64,000 bases of DNA from Hwanghaeella sp964350445 (GCA_964350445.1 CAYGKA010000015.1:1-64000); one strand, 5' to 3'; counted from the first letter of the stretch, positions 1 through 8,772 are shown. A program made the numbers and translations. Notes: a model not told the origin generated them from the sequence alone.

Positions 1-848
1 AAATCCGCAAGCAATTGCTGAAATTCGACGACGTGATGAACGATCAGCGCAAGGTCATCTTCGAGCAGCGCAAGGAACTGATGCGCGCCGAAGACGTCCA
101 CGATACCGTTCTGGACATGCGGTACGAGGTGATCGATGACATGGTCGATCGCTGCATGCCGAAGGACGCCTTGCCGGACCAATGGTCGATGGACAGCCTG
201 CACGAAGAAGCCCTGCGGATCTTCGGCATGAACCTGCCGGTTCAGGAATGGGCCAAGGAAGAAGGCATCGCCGACCAGGAAATCCGCGACCGCCTCCGCG
301 AGGCTATCGACCAGAAGATGGCAAAGAAGGCCGTCGACATGGGTACGGAAATGATGCGCTACGCAGAGCGCGGCCTGCTGCTGCAATTGTTGGATCAGGC
401 ATGGAAGGACCATCTTCTGAACCTGGACCACCTGCGGCAGGGGATCGGCCTGCGCGCCTATGGTCAGCGCGACCCGCTGAACGAGTACAAGTCGGAAGCC
501 TTCGAACTGTTCGAAACCATGTTGGACAGCCTCCGCAGCACGGTTACGCAGGTTCTCTCCCATGTGGAAATCCGTGCTGACCAAGCCCAGCGGGCTTTGG
601 AGCCGGAAGCGCCCAAGAACCTGGAAGAATCCGGCCCCAGCGACGAGAACGACGCCCCGGCCACCGCCACCAGATCGGCGGGCCCGCAATATACCAAGGA
701 CAATGCGCCTCCCGGCTTCGTCTATCACGAAGGGCTGCGGCGCTGGCTGAACCCAAACGATCCGGAAACCTGGGGAAAGGTGCCGCGGAACGCGGTATGC
801 CCCTGTGGAACGGGCAAGAAGTACAAGCACTGCCACGGCAATCTGTAA
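1..848 (+). CDS. secA: Protein translocase ATPase SecA, C-terminal part (5' end outside window)
   Basis: SecA is the ATPase motor that drives preproteins through the SecYEG channel at the inner membrane. The gene runs in from the left edge; codons are in frame from base 3, and about 281 C-terminal residues are visible. The fragment opens in the helical scaffold (LLKFDDVMNDQRKVIFEQR), passes through the helical wing (WKDHLLNLDHLRQGIGLRAYGQRD) and a low-complexity linker, and ends in the zinc-binding SEC-C motif CPCGTGKKYKHCHG, which binds SecB and lipids. The stop is TAA at 846-848. The next gene faces it on the other strand. No intrinsic terminator is obvious in the 31-base gap. Identification is secure from the family-specific blocks; only the N-terminal part is missing, because the window starts inside the gene. 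Confidence 0.97.
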   Translation, partial: IRKQLLKFDDVMNDQRKVIFEQRKELMRAEDVHDTVLDMRYEVIDDMVDRCMPKDALPDQWSMDSLHEEALRIFGMNLPVQEWAKEEGIADQEIRDRLREAIDQKMAKKAVDMGTEMMRYAERGLLLQLLDQAWKDHLLNLDHLRQGIGLRAYGQRDPLNEYKSEAFELFETMLDSLRSTVTQVLSHVEIRADQAQRALEPEAPKNLEESGPSDENDAPATATRSAGPQYTKDNAPPGFVYHEGLRRWLNPNDPETWGKVPRNAVCPCGTGKKYKHCHGNL

Positions 849-879
849 CCGTCCGCGCCACCATGGTTTCGAACCGAGG

Positions 880-1764
880 CTAGCCGGGAACGTTCATACC
901 CTTCGGTACGGCGCGCGCCATCCAATCCAGGACGGCCCTGATGCGCGCGCTTTTGCGCAATTCCGGATGCGTCAGCAGCCATAGATCGGTGTAGGTGTTT
1001 TCCGGCGCGGCGGTAATTTTCACCAAGCCGTCGCCCAAATAGGTGGGCAGGCACGTGACGCCCATGCCGCGCGCGCAGGCATTTTTGAGGATCAAGAAGC
1101 TGGTCCCGCGCAGTGCGATACGGGAATTCTGCGTCTCCTTGTTGAACCACGTCCCCGCCGCCGTCTCCGCGATGCGCCTGTCAGGCGCGAGGATCGGCGC
1201 ATCGCGCCAATCAGGTTCACCGGCACCGGCCGACGCCCCTTCATATCCCGCAAGTGCCGGTGACCGGTATACCGCACTTTTCAGCATGCCCACCCGCCGG
1301 CCGACCATCGCATCGCCGGGATTGTTCGACGGGCGAAGGGCGATATCCGCCTCCCGACGCGACAGGTTCGCCCATTCGTAGTCCGTCACCAATTCGATTG
1401 TGATCCCAGGATGCTGTGCGGCGAATGACGGCAGCAGGGGACCCAAAACGGCCTCCGCCAGGGAGTCGACGGTCGTCACGCGCACCTCGCCCGCCAACCG
1501 GACGTCCTGCCCGGCCAATGACAGGTCGAGGGCGAGGCTCTCCTCCTCCATGCGTTCGACATGGCTCAGCATCTCCTCCCCCGCGGAGGTAAGGGAGTAG
1601 CCGTCGGTGCGGCGCTCGAACAGGCTGGTCTGAAGCTGCTCTTCCAAAGCCCGCAGGCGTCGCAGAACGGTGGCGTGGTTGACCGATAATGCCCGCGCAG
1701 CGCCGGAAAGCGTGCCCTCCCGTGCGACCGCCAGGAAAAACCGATAATTATCCCAATCGCTCAT
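880..1764 (-). CDS. LysR-family transcriptional regulator
   Basis: A 294-residue protein with the LysR layout: an N-terminal winged helix-turn-helix (about residues 1-60, FFLAVAREGTLSGAARALSV then HATVLRRLRALEEQL), a linker helix, and a periplasmic-binding-like co-inducer domain (about 90-290). The start chosen is ATG at 1764, giving MSDWDNYRFFLAVAR, which places the helix-turn-helix where the family has it. An in-frame ATG at 1872 would add 36 residues that do not look like LysR. No Shine-Dalgarno is visible before 1764; that space holds a 16-bp palindrome instead. The gene diverges from the DoxX gene, the usual arrangement for a LysR protein and its target. The inducer is unknown. Confidence 0.9.
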   Translation of the reverse strand: MSDWDNYRFFLAVAREGTLSGAARALSVNHATVLRRLRALEEQLQTSLFERRTDGYSLTSAGEEMLSHVERMEEESLALDLSLAGQDVRLAGEVRVTTVDSLAEAVLGPLLPSFAAQHPGITIELVTDYEWANLSRREADIALRPSNNPGDAMVGRRVGMLKSAVYRSPALAGYEGASAGAGEPDWRDAPILAPDRRIAETAAGTWFNKETQNSRIALRGTSFLILKNACARGMGVTCLPTYLGDGLVKITAAPENTYTDLWLLTHPELRKSARIRAVLDWMARAVPKGMNVPG

Positions 1765-1765
1765 A

Positions 1766-1781
1766 TGTGCATATTTGCACA
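1766..1781. promoter_or_regulatory. Palindrome in the LysR-doxX intergenic region, candidate LysR operator
   Basis: Perfect inverted repeat TGTGCA-TATT-TGCACA, one base upstream of the LysR ATG and about 127 bases before the DoxX ATG. Dyad symmetry in a divergent LysR promoter region is typical of the LysR recognition site. It does not contain a strict T-N11-A box, so binding by this LysR protein is inference. Confidence 0.5.
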
Positions 1782-1907
1782 ATGAATTATCTATTTCAAA
1801 GAATGTTTCCCATAATGCGCACACACTATCTTCTCGCCAAGCGGACACGATGTCCGGTCCGGTGCCCTGCATCGGCTCTTTAACACCCCTTGGCGGAGGT
1901 TTTTACA

Positions 1908-2342
1908 ATGATCGATACACGCACAGCCCCTTATGCGGCCCTGGTTCTACGTCTTTCCCTCGGCATCATGTTCGTGATGCATGCCTATTTGAAACTGGCC
2001 GTCTTCACCATGGACGGCACCGTTCAGTTCTTCGAATCGCTCGGCTACCCGGCCTTTCTCGCCTATGTGACGGTGGTAGCGGAACTGGGCGGCGGCGCCC
2101 TGTTGATCCTGGGCGTCTATTCCCGCTACGTCGCAGCGGCGCTCATCCCCATCCTGCTTGGCGCGATGATGGTCCATGTCGGCAATGGCTGGGTCTTTTC
2201 AGCCCAAGGCGGTGGTTACGAATACCCGCTTTTCCTGATCGCGGCCTCCGCCACGCAGTTCCTGCTCGGCGACGGCGCATACGCCTTGAAACCCGGCAAT
2301 CTGCTGGGCGAGCAACAAGCGTCCGCGCGCCTCTCCGCGTAG
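1908..2342 (+). CDS. DoxX family membrane protein
   Basis: A 144-residue protein with about four hydrophobic helices and the DoxX signature at the start (LVLRLSLGIMFVMHAYLK) and middle (AELGGGALLILGVYSRYVAAALIPILLGAMMVHVGNGW). The ATG at 1908 is preceded by GGCGGAGGT with a 7-base spacing, a strong ribosome binding site; this rejects an upstream in-frame TTG at 1890. DoxX-family proteins are inner-membrane proteins, some linked to quinone or thiol redox chemistry, but the molecular role is poorly defined. The divergent LysR gene is the likely regulator. The gene appears monocistronic because a hairpin follows it at once. Confidence 0.88.
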   Translation: MIDTRTAPYAALVLRLSLGIMFVMHAYLKLAVFTMDGTVQFFESLGYPAFLAYVTVVAELGGGALLILGVYSRYVAAALIPILLGAMMVHVGNGWVFSAQGGGYEYPLFLIAASATQFLLGDGAYALKPGNLLGEQQASARLSA

Positions 2343-2364
2343 GATCTCTACGCGATCCGGAAAA

Positions 2365-2393
2365 GGGGACGGGGGCCTAGGCCCCCGTTTCCC
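2365..2393 (+). terminator. Intrinsic terminator after the DoxX gene
   Basis: Hairpin built on the self-complementary core ACGGGGGCCTAGGCCCCCGT (2369-2388), followed by TTTCCC. It lies 27 bases after the DoxX stop. The T run is short, so termination may be partial. Confidence 0.6.
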
Positions 2394-2406
2394 ATTCCAC
2401 CAGGCG

Positions 2407-2445
2407 AAAAAAGAAAACGGCCTGCCGAAATCCTTCGGCAGGCCG
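2407..2445 (-). terminator. Intrinsic terminator of the pet operon
   Basis: A 12-bp stem with a short loop (arms CGGCCTGCCGAA and TTCGGCAGGCCG, 2418-2445). Read on the minus strand it is followed by a T-rich run complementary to AAAAAAGAAAA. It lies 29 bases after the petC stop and so should end petA-petB-petC transcription. Together with the plus-strand hairpin next door it insulates two convergent units. Confidence 0.85.
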
Positions 2446-2473
2446 TGACTTCTTCAGACGTGAGCGCGCCGCT

Positions 2474-3277
2474 TTAATGCAGCTTGGCCCACAAACGCTT
2501 CTTGTTGGCGATCGCCAATCCGAGGAAGACCAGCAGGAAGAGGAAGACTTTGACGCCCATCCCCTTGCGCTCTTCCAGTTCCGGCTCGGCCGTCCAGGCC
2601 AGGAACATCGTAATGTCCCTCGACGCCTGTTCCAGGGAAGCGGAGGTGCCGTCCGAATACTCGACCAGCCCGTCCGACAGCGGCGGGGCCATCGCGATCT
2701 GGTGACCGGGGAAGTATTCGTTGTAGTGAGCCCCCGGCGGAATATTGGACCCGGCCGGCGGCACTTCCTTGTATCCGGTCATCAAGGCGTAGACGTAGTC
2801 CGCGCCGTTCATGCGGGCCTTCACCATCAGGCTGAGATCCGGCGGCGCCTTGCCCCCATTCGCCGCCGCGGCGGCTTTCTCATTTTCGAACGGCGAAACG
2901 AACCGGTCGGAGGGCCGAGCGGGACGGGTGAAATAATCACCATCGTCGTTCGGACCGTCGGTCACTTCGAACTGCGCCGCGAAGGATTTGGCCTGGTCTT
3001 CCGTATACCCCAGAGCAGTGATGTTCCGGTAATACATCAGTTCCAAGCTGTGGCAGCTCGCGCAGACTTCGGTGTAGATCTGCAGCCCGCGTTGCGCCGA
3101 TGCCTTGTCGAACGTTCCGAAGACTCCGTTGAAGCTCCAATCCTGGCTCGGCGGGGTGATCCCCTCCGCGGCCTGAGCGGCGCTTCCACCGATCATCAGG
3201 GCCATGGCGGCACCCAGGAGGGTGCGGCCGATGGTGCGTGACTTCCCAATTCCGAGGGATTTCATGGACATGTTCAT
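2474..3277 (-). CDS. petC: Ubiquinol-cytochrome c reductase, cytochrome c1 subunit
   Basis: Cytochrome c1 of the bc1 complex passes electrons from the Rieske protein to soluble cytochrome c on the periplasmic face. The 267-residue protein has a signal peptide ending in SAAQAAEG, the haem c site CASCH at about residues 73-77, the distal-ligand region IAMAPPLSDG, and a single C-terminal anchor (VKVFLFLLVFLGLAIANKK) ending in a basic tail. The start is ATG at 3277, preceded by GGAGG seven bases upstream; ATGs at 3271 and 3265 are also in frame. It is last in petA-petB-petC, 14 bases after petB. Here c1 is a separate gene, unlike the b-c1 fusion of Bradyrhizobium. Confidence 0.96.
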   Translation of the reverse strand: MNMSMKSLGIGKSRTIGRTLLGAAMALMIGGSAAQAAEGITPPSQDWSFNGVFGTFDKASAQRGLQIYTEVCASCHSLELMYYRNITALGYTEDQAKSFAAQFEVTDGPNDDGDYFTRPARPSDRFVSPFENEKAAAAANGGKAPPDLSLMVKARMNGADYVYALMTGYKEVPPAGSNIPPGAHYNEYFPGHQIAMAPPLSDGLVEYSDGTSASLEQASRDITMFLAWTAEPELEERKGMGVKVFLFLLVFLGLAIANKKRLWAKLH

Positions 3278-3291
3278 TCCTCTTCCTCCCC

Positions 3292-4566
3292 TTACTCGGC
3301 TGGCGCCACGGCCGGCTTGCTGATACTGGCCGGCAGCGGTTTCGGACGTTCCATCCACCCGACGAAAGGCGTCAGGATCAGGAGGTGGAAGAAGTAGTAG
3401 AGCGTGGCCCACTGCGCGACGATGACGTAGGTCCCTTCGGCCGGCTTGCCGCCGACATAGCCCAGGATGATGAAATCGATCACGAACAGGAAGACCAGCC
3501 ACTTGTAGACCGGGCGATACTTGCACGACCGTACGCGGGACGTATCCAGCCACGGCAGCACCGCCAGAAGGATCAGCGATCCGAACATGGCCAGAACGCC
3601 AGCCAGTTTCGCCGTCATGCCCCACCAGCCCAGAAACAGCTGGAAGAACCACCAATCGGCGACGAAGGACCGCAGGATCGCGTAGAACGGCAGGAAGTAC
3701 CATTCCGGCACGATATGCGGCGGCGTCACCAGCGGGTTGGCCGGAATATAGTTGTCCGGATGGCCCAGGAAGTTCGGCGCGTAGAAGACCAGTGCCGCAT
3801 AGACCAGAAGGAACACGGCGATGCCGATCATGTCCTTCGCGGTCATGTAGGGGTGGAAATTCACCGTGTCCTGCGGACCTTTCGGATCGATGCCGTCCGG
3901 GTTGTTCGACCCCGGAATGTGCAGCGCGGCGATGTGCAGGAACACGACCGCGAAGATCACGAAGGGCAGCAGATAATGGAGGGCGAAGAACCGGTTCAGC
4001 GTCGCATTGTCGACAGCGAAACCGCCCCACAGCCAAGTCACGATCGGCTCCCCGATGATCGGGAAGGCGGAGAACAGGTTGGTGATGACGGTGGCGCCCC
4101 ACAGGCTCATCTGACCCCAGGGCAGGACATAGCCCATGAAGGCCGTTGCCATCATCAGGACCAGGATGATCACACCCAGGATCCACAGCAATTCACGCGG
4201 TTCCTTGTAGGACCCATAGTAAATGCCGCGGAAAATGTGGATGTAGACGACGATGAAGAACATCGACGCCCCATTCATGTGGATATACCGGATCAACCAG
4301 CCGTAATTCACGTCGCGCATGATGCGCTCGACGCTATTGAACGCCAATTCGGTGTTCGGCTGATACTGCATGGCCAGGAAAATACCGGTCGCAATCATGA
4401 CGATCAGCGTGATCGAGGCCAGCGCGCCGAAACTCCAGAAATAGTTCAGGTTCCGCGGAACCGGGAACTGCTGGTATTCCTTGGACATCATCGTGAAGAT
4501 CGGCAGACGCCGATCAATCCACTTTATAACACCCGTGAATTCGGGACCGGGTTCGTTGCTTTGCAT
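3292..4566 (-). CDS. petB: Ubiquinol-cytochrome c reductase, cytochrome b subunit
   Basis: Cytochrome b carries both haem b groups and the quinone sites of the bc1 complex. The 424-residue protein has eight predicted membrane helices. The two histidine pairs are visible as IHMNGAS/VYIHIFRG and ALHYLLPF/VFLHIAALH. The quinol-oxidation loop has the PEWYFLPFY motif. The length is right for a full cytochrome b, not the split b6/subunit IV form. The start at 4566 (MQSNEPGPEF) lies 11 bases after the Rieske stop. Together with petA and petC this is a complete three-subunit bacterial bc1 complex. Confidence 0.97.
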   Translation of the reverse strand: MQSNEPGPEFTGVIKWIDRRLPIFTMMSKEYQQFPVPRNLNYFWSFGALASITLIVMIATGIFLAMQYQPNTELAFNSVERIMRDVNYGWLIRYIHMNGASMFFIVVYIHIFRGIYYGSYKEPRELLWILGVIILVLMMATAFMGYVLPWGQMSLWGATVITNLFSAFPIIGEPIVTWLWGGFAVDNATLNRFFALHYLLPFVIFAVVFLHIAALHIPGSNNPDGIDPKGPQDTVNFHPYMTAKDMIGIAVFLLVYAALVFYAPNFLGHPDNYIPANPLVTPPHIVPEWYFLPFYAILRSFVADWWFFQLFLGWWGMTAKLAGVLAMFGSLILLAVLPWLDTSRVRSCKYRPVYKWLVFLFVIDFIILGYVGGKPAEGTYVIVAQWATLYYFFHLLILTPFVGWMERPKPLPASISKPAVAPAE

Positions 4567-4577
4567 CGTCTCGCTCC

Positions 4578-5129
4578 CTACCCGATCTTGACGAGCGTAT
4601 CGCTCAAGTATTCGTAAGCCGGAACTTCAAGGTTCCGGGGCGCCGGTCCTTTGCGGATCCGGCCGGACGTATCGTAGTGCGATCCGTGGCAGGGGCAGAA
4701 CCAACCGCCGAATTCACCCTTGGCATCGCCGGAAGCCTGACCGAGCGGGATGCAGCCCAGATGGGTGCAGACGCCGACCATGATGAGGAATTCCGGATTC
4801 TGAACCCGTTCTTCATCGGTCTGAGGGTCGCTCAAATCGTCCAACGGCACCGCCTCAGCCTCAGCTATTTCTTCCGGCGTACGGCGGCGGATGAACACCG
4901 GCTTCTTGCGCCAGATGACGGTAATGGACTGGCCGACTTCCATCGCGCTGAGGTCCACTTCGGTCGACGCCAAAGCGAGAACCTCCGCAGACGGGTTCAT
5001 GCTGTCGATGATTGGCCATGCAAATGACGCAGCGCCGACCGCGGCTGTCGCCATGGTCAGCATGCCCAGGAAATCGCGCCGACTGCCGCCGTCTTCGGAG
5101 GCATGCCCGGTTTCGGTCGATTCCGACAT
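4578..5129 (-). CDS. petA: Ubiquinol-cytochrome c reductase, Rieske iron-sulfur subunit
   Basis: The Rieske protein carries the 2Fe-2S cluster that takes electrons from ubiquinol. The 183-residue protein has an N-terminal Tat-type signal anchor (SRRDFLGM followed by a hydrophobic helix ending near FAWPIIDSMNP). Its two cluster loops are intact: CTHLGC and CPCHGSH, each with one Cys and one His ligand plus the disulfide cysteines. It is first in the operon, so the promoter should lie in the 432-base space upstream (5130-5561). I see no clear hexamer pair there. Confidence 0.97.
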   Translation of the reverse strand: MSESTETGHASEDGGSRRDFLGMLTMATAAVGAASFAWPIIDSMNPSAEVLALASTEVDLSAMEVGQSITVIWRKKPVFIRRRTPEEIAEAEAVPLDDLSDPQTDEERVQNPEFLIMVGVCTHLGCIPLGQASGDAKGEFGGWFCPCHGSHYDTSGRIRKGPAPRNLEVPAYEYLSDTLVKIG

Positions 5130-5561
5130 GTATCCCTATCCCCTTCTAAACCTCACCCGGTGGCACCCGTCACAAAGGTTTTACGGCCCGATTCTCCCGA
5201 GCCGCCCGCCACCCGCCGGCAACTAACCGGCTGATCGTGCACCGTTTAGCGCGCGTGCCTCATTCCGTCAAACAATGCCGCAGGCCCCCAAGCCCGCATT
5301 CCACACTCTAGCGCGGGTTATTCGAATCTGCCAGCAGCACTGAGTCGCTTACCCCGATTTGTTACATAAGTCGATGCTGGCGTAAGCCACCCCATACTAG
5401 CGGCTTAGGGACAGCGGGTCGCAAGCCCTACCAAAGAACCAACGGGCCCGGATTCCGGCGCAAGCGAGTTGTCTGAATTATTGTAAAAGCAGCCCCGACG
5501 GAATAGGCACAAGCAGAATATCAGACCGACGCCGATATTACGGCAAACACGTCAGAGGCCA
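5130..5561. other. Divergent intergenic region between petA and trmL
   Basis: A 432-base gene-free stretch between the pet operon (minus) and trmL-hemF (plus). It must hold promoters for both. It is less GC-rich near 5340-5540 than the flanking genes. I find no convincing ORF, RNA gene, strong palindrome or recognisable regulator box by eye. Confidence 0.6.
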
Positions 5562-6011
5562 ATGCGACTAGCGCTCTTCCAACCCGATATTCCCCAGAAT
5601 GCGGGGGCCGCCCTGCGGCTCGCGGCCTGCCTGGGCATCGGCGTCGATATCATAGAACCCTGTGGCTTCGTGTGGTCCGAGCCGAAAATGCGCCGGGCCG
5701 GAATGGACTATCTGGACAGCGTGGACCTCAAACGCCACAGCGGATGGTCGGCCTACAAGGACCAGGTTCCGGGACGGATCGTCCTGCTGACGACCGCCGC
5801 TGAGGCCCGTTTCGACGAATTTGCGTTCCAAGCGGACGACACCCTGCTGCTCGGGCGGGAAAGTGCGGGCGTACCCGCCGACGTCCATGACGCGGCCCAC
5901 GCCCGGCTGCGCATCCCAATGATGCCCGGCATGCGGTCCTTGAACGTCGTCAACGCGGCGGCCATCGTGCTGGGCGAAGGTCTGCGCCAAACAAAAGGAT
6001 TTCCGACATGA
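5562..6011 (+). CDS. trmL: tRNA (cytidine(34)-2'-O)-methyltransferase TrmL
   Basis: TrmL is a SPOUT-class enzyme that methylates the 2'-OH of the wobble base of certain tRNA-Leu. The 149-residue protein is the full length of this minimal SPOUT family. It has the N-terminal strand LALFQPDIPQNAGAALRLAA and the knotted C-terminal S-adenosylmethionine site: LLLGRESAGVP, RIPMMPGMRSLNVVNAAAIV. The start at 5562 gives MRLALFQPDIP, matching family starts. The stop overlaps the hemF start (ATGA), so the two genes are probably translated together. Confidence 0.93.
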   Translation: MRLALFQPDIPQNAGAALRLAACLGIGVDIIEPCGFVWSEPKMRRAGMDYLDSVDLKRHSGWSAYKDQVPGRIVLLTTAAEARFDEFAFQADDTLLLGRESAGVPADVHDAAHARLRIPMMPGMRSLNVVNAAAIVLGEGLRQTKGFPT

Positions 6012-6952
6012 GCTCAGCGAACAAACTGGAAAAGCGCGAGATGATGCAGGGGCTGCGCCGTCCCGACGCCAACGCTGCGCCGCCCAGCCAAGCAACCCTG
6101 GAAGAACGCAAATCCGCTGCACAGGCATGGTTCCGCCGGCTGCGGGACGATATTCGCAACGCTTTCGAGGCGCTGGAGGATGACGGCGGCCTGCTTCGCG
6201 ACGATTTGCCGCTGGGTCGATTCGAAGAAACGGCCTGGGATCGCAAGAACGACGACGGCACGCCCGGCGGCGGCGGTGTCATGTCAGTGATGAAGGGCCG
6301 CGTTTTCGAAAAGGTCGGCGTCAACATCTCCACCGTGCACGGCACGTTTTCGGAACGCTTCGCGAAGGAAATTCCTGGCGCCGAGGCAGATCCCCGGTTC
6401 TGGGCCAGCGGCATATCCCTTGTCGCCCATATGCGATCGCCGAAAGTGCCCGCCGTCCACATGAACACACGCTTCATCGTCACCAGTCGGTCATGGTTCG
6501 GCGGCGGCGGCGATTTGAACCCACCGATCCCGGTTGACGCGGACACCGCGGACTTCCACGCCGCGTTCAAATCGGCCTGCGACGCACACAACCCGGCCTA
6601 TCACCCGATGTTTAAGGACTGGTGCGACGAGTATTTCCACATCCCGCACCGGAACCGAGCCCGCGGCACAGGCGGCATCTTTTACGATTATCTGAGCACC
6701 GGCGATTGGGACGACGACTTCACCTTCACGCAGGATGTGGGCCGCGCTTTCTTGGACATCTATCCCAAGCTGGTGGCCCGGCGGATGAACGAGCGCTGGA
6801 CCGACGCCGACCGCGAGACTCAGCTCATCTACCGGGGCCTTTATGCCGAGTTCAATCTGCTCTATGACCGTGGAACGCGGTTCGGCCTGATGACCGGCGG
6901 CAACCCGGAAGCGATCTTGATGTCCCTGCCGCCGGAAGCGAAATGGCCATAG
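6008..6952 (+). CDS. hemF: Oxygen-dependent coproporphyrinogen III oxidase
   Basis: HemF oxidatively decarboxylates two propionates of coproporphyrinogen III to protoporphyrinogen IX precursors in aerobic haem synthesis. The 314-residue length fits the family. Characteristic blocks are GVNISTVHGTF, PAVHMNTRF, the catalytic-region stretch YHPMFKDWCDEYFHIPHRN and RGTGGIFYDYL. The start ATG overlaps the trmL stop by four bases. The pairing with trmL looks like gene packing, not shared function. Supply of haem to the adjacent pet cytochromes is a possible reason for this neighbourhood, but that is inference. Confidence 0.96.
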   Translation: MSSANKLEKREMMQGLRRPDANAAPPSQATLEERKSAAQAWFRRLRDDIRNAFEALEDDGGLLRDDLPLGRFEETAWDRKNDDGTPGGGGVMSVMKGRVFEKVGVNISTVHGTFSERFAKEIPGAEADPRFWASGISLVAHMRSPKVPAVHMNTRFIVTSRSWFGGGGDLNPPIPVDADTADFHAAFKSACDAHNPAYHPMFKDWCDEYFHIPHRNRARGTGGIFYDYLSTGDWDDDFTFTQDVGRAFLDIYPKLVARRMNERWTDADRETQLIYRGLYAEFNLLYDRGTRFGLMTGGNPEAILMSLPPEAKWP

Positions 6953-7010
6953 CCCTTTTCGGGGTCTTATCGGGGCCTTGTCGGCCCGGCACCTTTCACG
7001 GAGTAGGTCC

Positions 7011-7559
7011 ATGTCCAGAATTCTGCCCTTGTTCCTTGCGTTGACCTTGGCTTTGCCAGCCGGCTTGGCGAGCACGGCCGCCCTTGCCCAAGGGATCGAG
7101 AAATTCTTCGGTCATTTCGAAGGGTCGGGAATCTCGGAAAATACGGACAGTATTTATTTTGCGGTCTCCGTCAGGGATTTGGACGTTAAGATTTCCGCCG
7201 CGCCCGGTGGCGGGTTCACCTTGGACTGGACCACCATCACGCGGGAAAAGGGCGATCCGAACAATCCGACGGTCAAAACCAAGCATGCCGCAATGACCTT
7301 CACGCCGGCCAAGAATCCTGGCGTTTACCGTACCGTATCGGCGGGCGACCCGCTGGACGGCGTGCCGGTCTGGTGGAGCCGTATCGATGGCAATTCACTG
7401 TATACCTACCGCATGCAGATCAACGATGACGGCACCTGGCGGGTTCAGAAATATATCCGCACGGTCAGCGGGTCGGGCATGACGCTCGTCTTCGAGAGCA
7501 TCGAAGACGGCGAACAGGTCCGCGAGGTCAGGGCGCGGCTGATCAAAGTGGGCAGCTGA
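7011..7559 (+). CDS. Secreted protein of unknown function
   Basis: A 182-residue protein beginning MSRILPLFLALTLALPAGL, with a clear Sec signal peptide ending near STAALAQG (about residue 27). The mature part (FGHFEGSGISENTD onward) is rich in beta-strand-like alternation and contains no cysteines or metal motifs. I do not recognise a named family; a small beta-barrel or lipocalin-like periplasmic fold is only a guess. The ATG at 7011 has GGAG/TAGG-like sequence just upstream and gives the signal peptide directly; an in-frame start at 6978 would put polar residues before it. The gene follows hemF by 58 bases, so cotranscription is possible. Confidence 0.72.
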   Translation: MSRILPLFLALTLALPAGLASTAALAQGIEKFFGHFEGSGISENTDSIYFAVSVRDLDVKISAAPGGGFTLDWTTITREKGDPNNPTVKTKHAAMTFTPAKNPGVYRTVSAGDPLDGVPVWWSRIDGNSLYTYRMQINDDGTWRVQKYIRTVSGSGMTLVFESIEDGEQVREVRARLIKVGS

Positions 7560-7572
7560 CCCGCGCCCTGCT

Positions 7573-8772
7573 CTAGTTTTCGGCCATCAGCGACCGGGCA
7601 TGGGCTAGGCATTCCTCCCGGCCCGGCTCGAATCCCGCACCGATCCACCATGCCTCCACCTTTTCCAACAAGGCGCCAATCTTCGCCCCCGGTTCCATGC
7701 CGGCATCGATCAGGTCTCGGCCACGCAATGGAAAGGATGGCGGCGTCCAACTTGCCGCCGCCGCAACAACGGCGTCCCAGCTTTCCGTATTCCCGCCCCG
7801 CGCAATCGCCAGCATGCCGGCCAATCGCGCCACGGCCGCTCCCTCTCTGTAAAGAAATTCCCCGATGCGGTCGGGCGCCGGGGCAGCGTCGTCGGCAAGG
7901 CACCGAATGCCGCGCAGCAGGGTCGCTTCCCGCCCGGAAAGACGCAGCGCAGAAGTGACCGATCCTGCATCCATGCCGGGCGCCAGCAAGGCCGCCAACC
8001 TGGCTATCGGCCCTGCGGGAGGGTCCCCTTCCCGTCGGATGAAGGCGGCAAGCGTGGGAATGTCGACGGACGGGATCCCGATTTCGGGCCAGATCTGCGC
8101 ATCGGTCATCATTTCCAGCGACGGGATGGGGTCTGCAGCCTCCAAGAGCCGCAATACTTCCTGCCGTATCCGTTCGCCCGAGAGCGTCGGCAGGAGAGGC
8201 GCCAATTTCCGGCAGGCGGCGTATCCAGCCTTGTCCGGCTCATCCTGTCCGTAATGGGCGTGGAAACGGAAGAAGCGAAGAATTCTCAGGACATCTTCCC
8301 GGATTCTCTCCTCCGCCTCCCCCACGAAGCGGACGCGGCCGGCCCGGGCGTCCTCGATTCCGCCGAAAAAGTCGTGAACAGTGCCGTCCCGGTCCATGGA
8401 CAATGCGTTCATCGTAAAATCGCGGCGCAGCGCGTCTTCCCGCCAATCCCGGGTGAAGGCAACGACCGCGCGGCGGCCGTCCGTCTCCACATCCCGGCGC
8501 AAGGTCGTAACTTCGAAGGGCTCGCCCTTGGCGATCAGCGTTACGGTTCCGTGCGCGATGCCGGTCGGCACCGCCTTGATACCGGCCTGACCCGCCCGGG
8601 TCATCACGTCCCGCGGTTCCAGATCGGTCGCGATATCGATATCCCGGATCGGCCGCCCCAGCAGGCTGTCGCGCACGCACCCGCCGACGAACCGGGTCAC
8701 CCCGTCCGCCAGCGCATCGAACACCGCCGTCACGCCCGGCGAGCGCATCCTATCCTGAACGGCGATCTGCAT
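7573..8772 (-). CDS. cca: CCA tRNA nucleotidyltransferase / poly(A) polymerase family protein
   Basis: A class II nucleotidyltransferase that adds or repairs the 3' CCA of tRNAs (some relatives are poly(A) polymerases). The 399-residue protein has the head-domain signature RFVGGCVRDSLLGRP followed by the catalytic DID pair (IRDIDIATD), the TLRRDVETDGRR region, and RRDFTMNALSMD. An RNA-binding neck (REDVLRILRFFRFHAHYG) follows. A single such enzyme is usual in alphaproteobacteria, so CCA addition is the likely role. It is last in a minus-strand run after the Nudix and small membrane protein genes, 116 bases after the latter. Confidence 0.92.
   Translation of the reverse strand: MQIAVQDRMRSPGVTAVFDALADGVTRFVGGCVRDSLLGRPIRDIDIATDLEPRDVMTRAGQAGIKAVPTGIAHGTVTLIAKGEPFEVTTLRRDVETDGRRAVVAFTRDWREDALRRDFTMNALSMDRDGTVHDFFGGIEDARAGRVRFVGEAEERIREDVLRILRFFRFHAHYGQDEPDKAGYAACRKLAPLLPTLSGERIRQEVLRLLEAADPIPSLEMMTDAQIWPEIGIPSVDIPTLAAFIRREGDPPAGPIARLAALLAPGMDAGSVTSALRLSGREATLLRGIRCLADDAAPAPDRIGEFLYREGAAVARLAGMLAIARGGNTESWDAVVAAAASWTPPSFPLRGRDLIDAGMEPGAKIGALLEKVEAWWIGAGFEPGREECLAHARSLMAEN

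Noticed and set aside
3238..4617. Long open frame of 459 codons on the plus strand opposite petB and petC
   Set aside because: Arg/Gln/His-rich translation typical of an antisense shadow in a GC-rich gene; petB and petC on the other strand are unmistakable.
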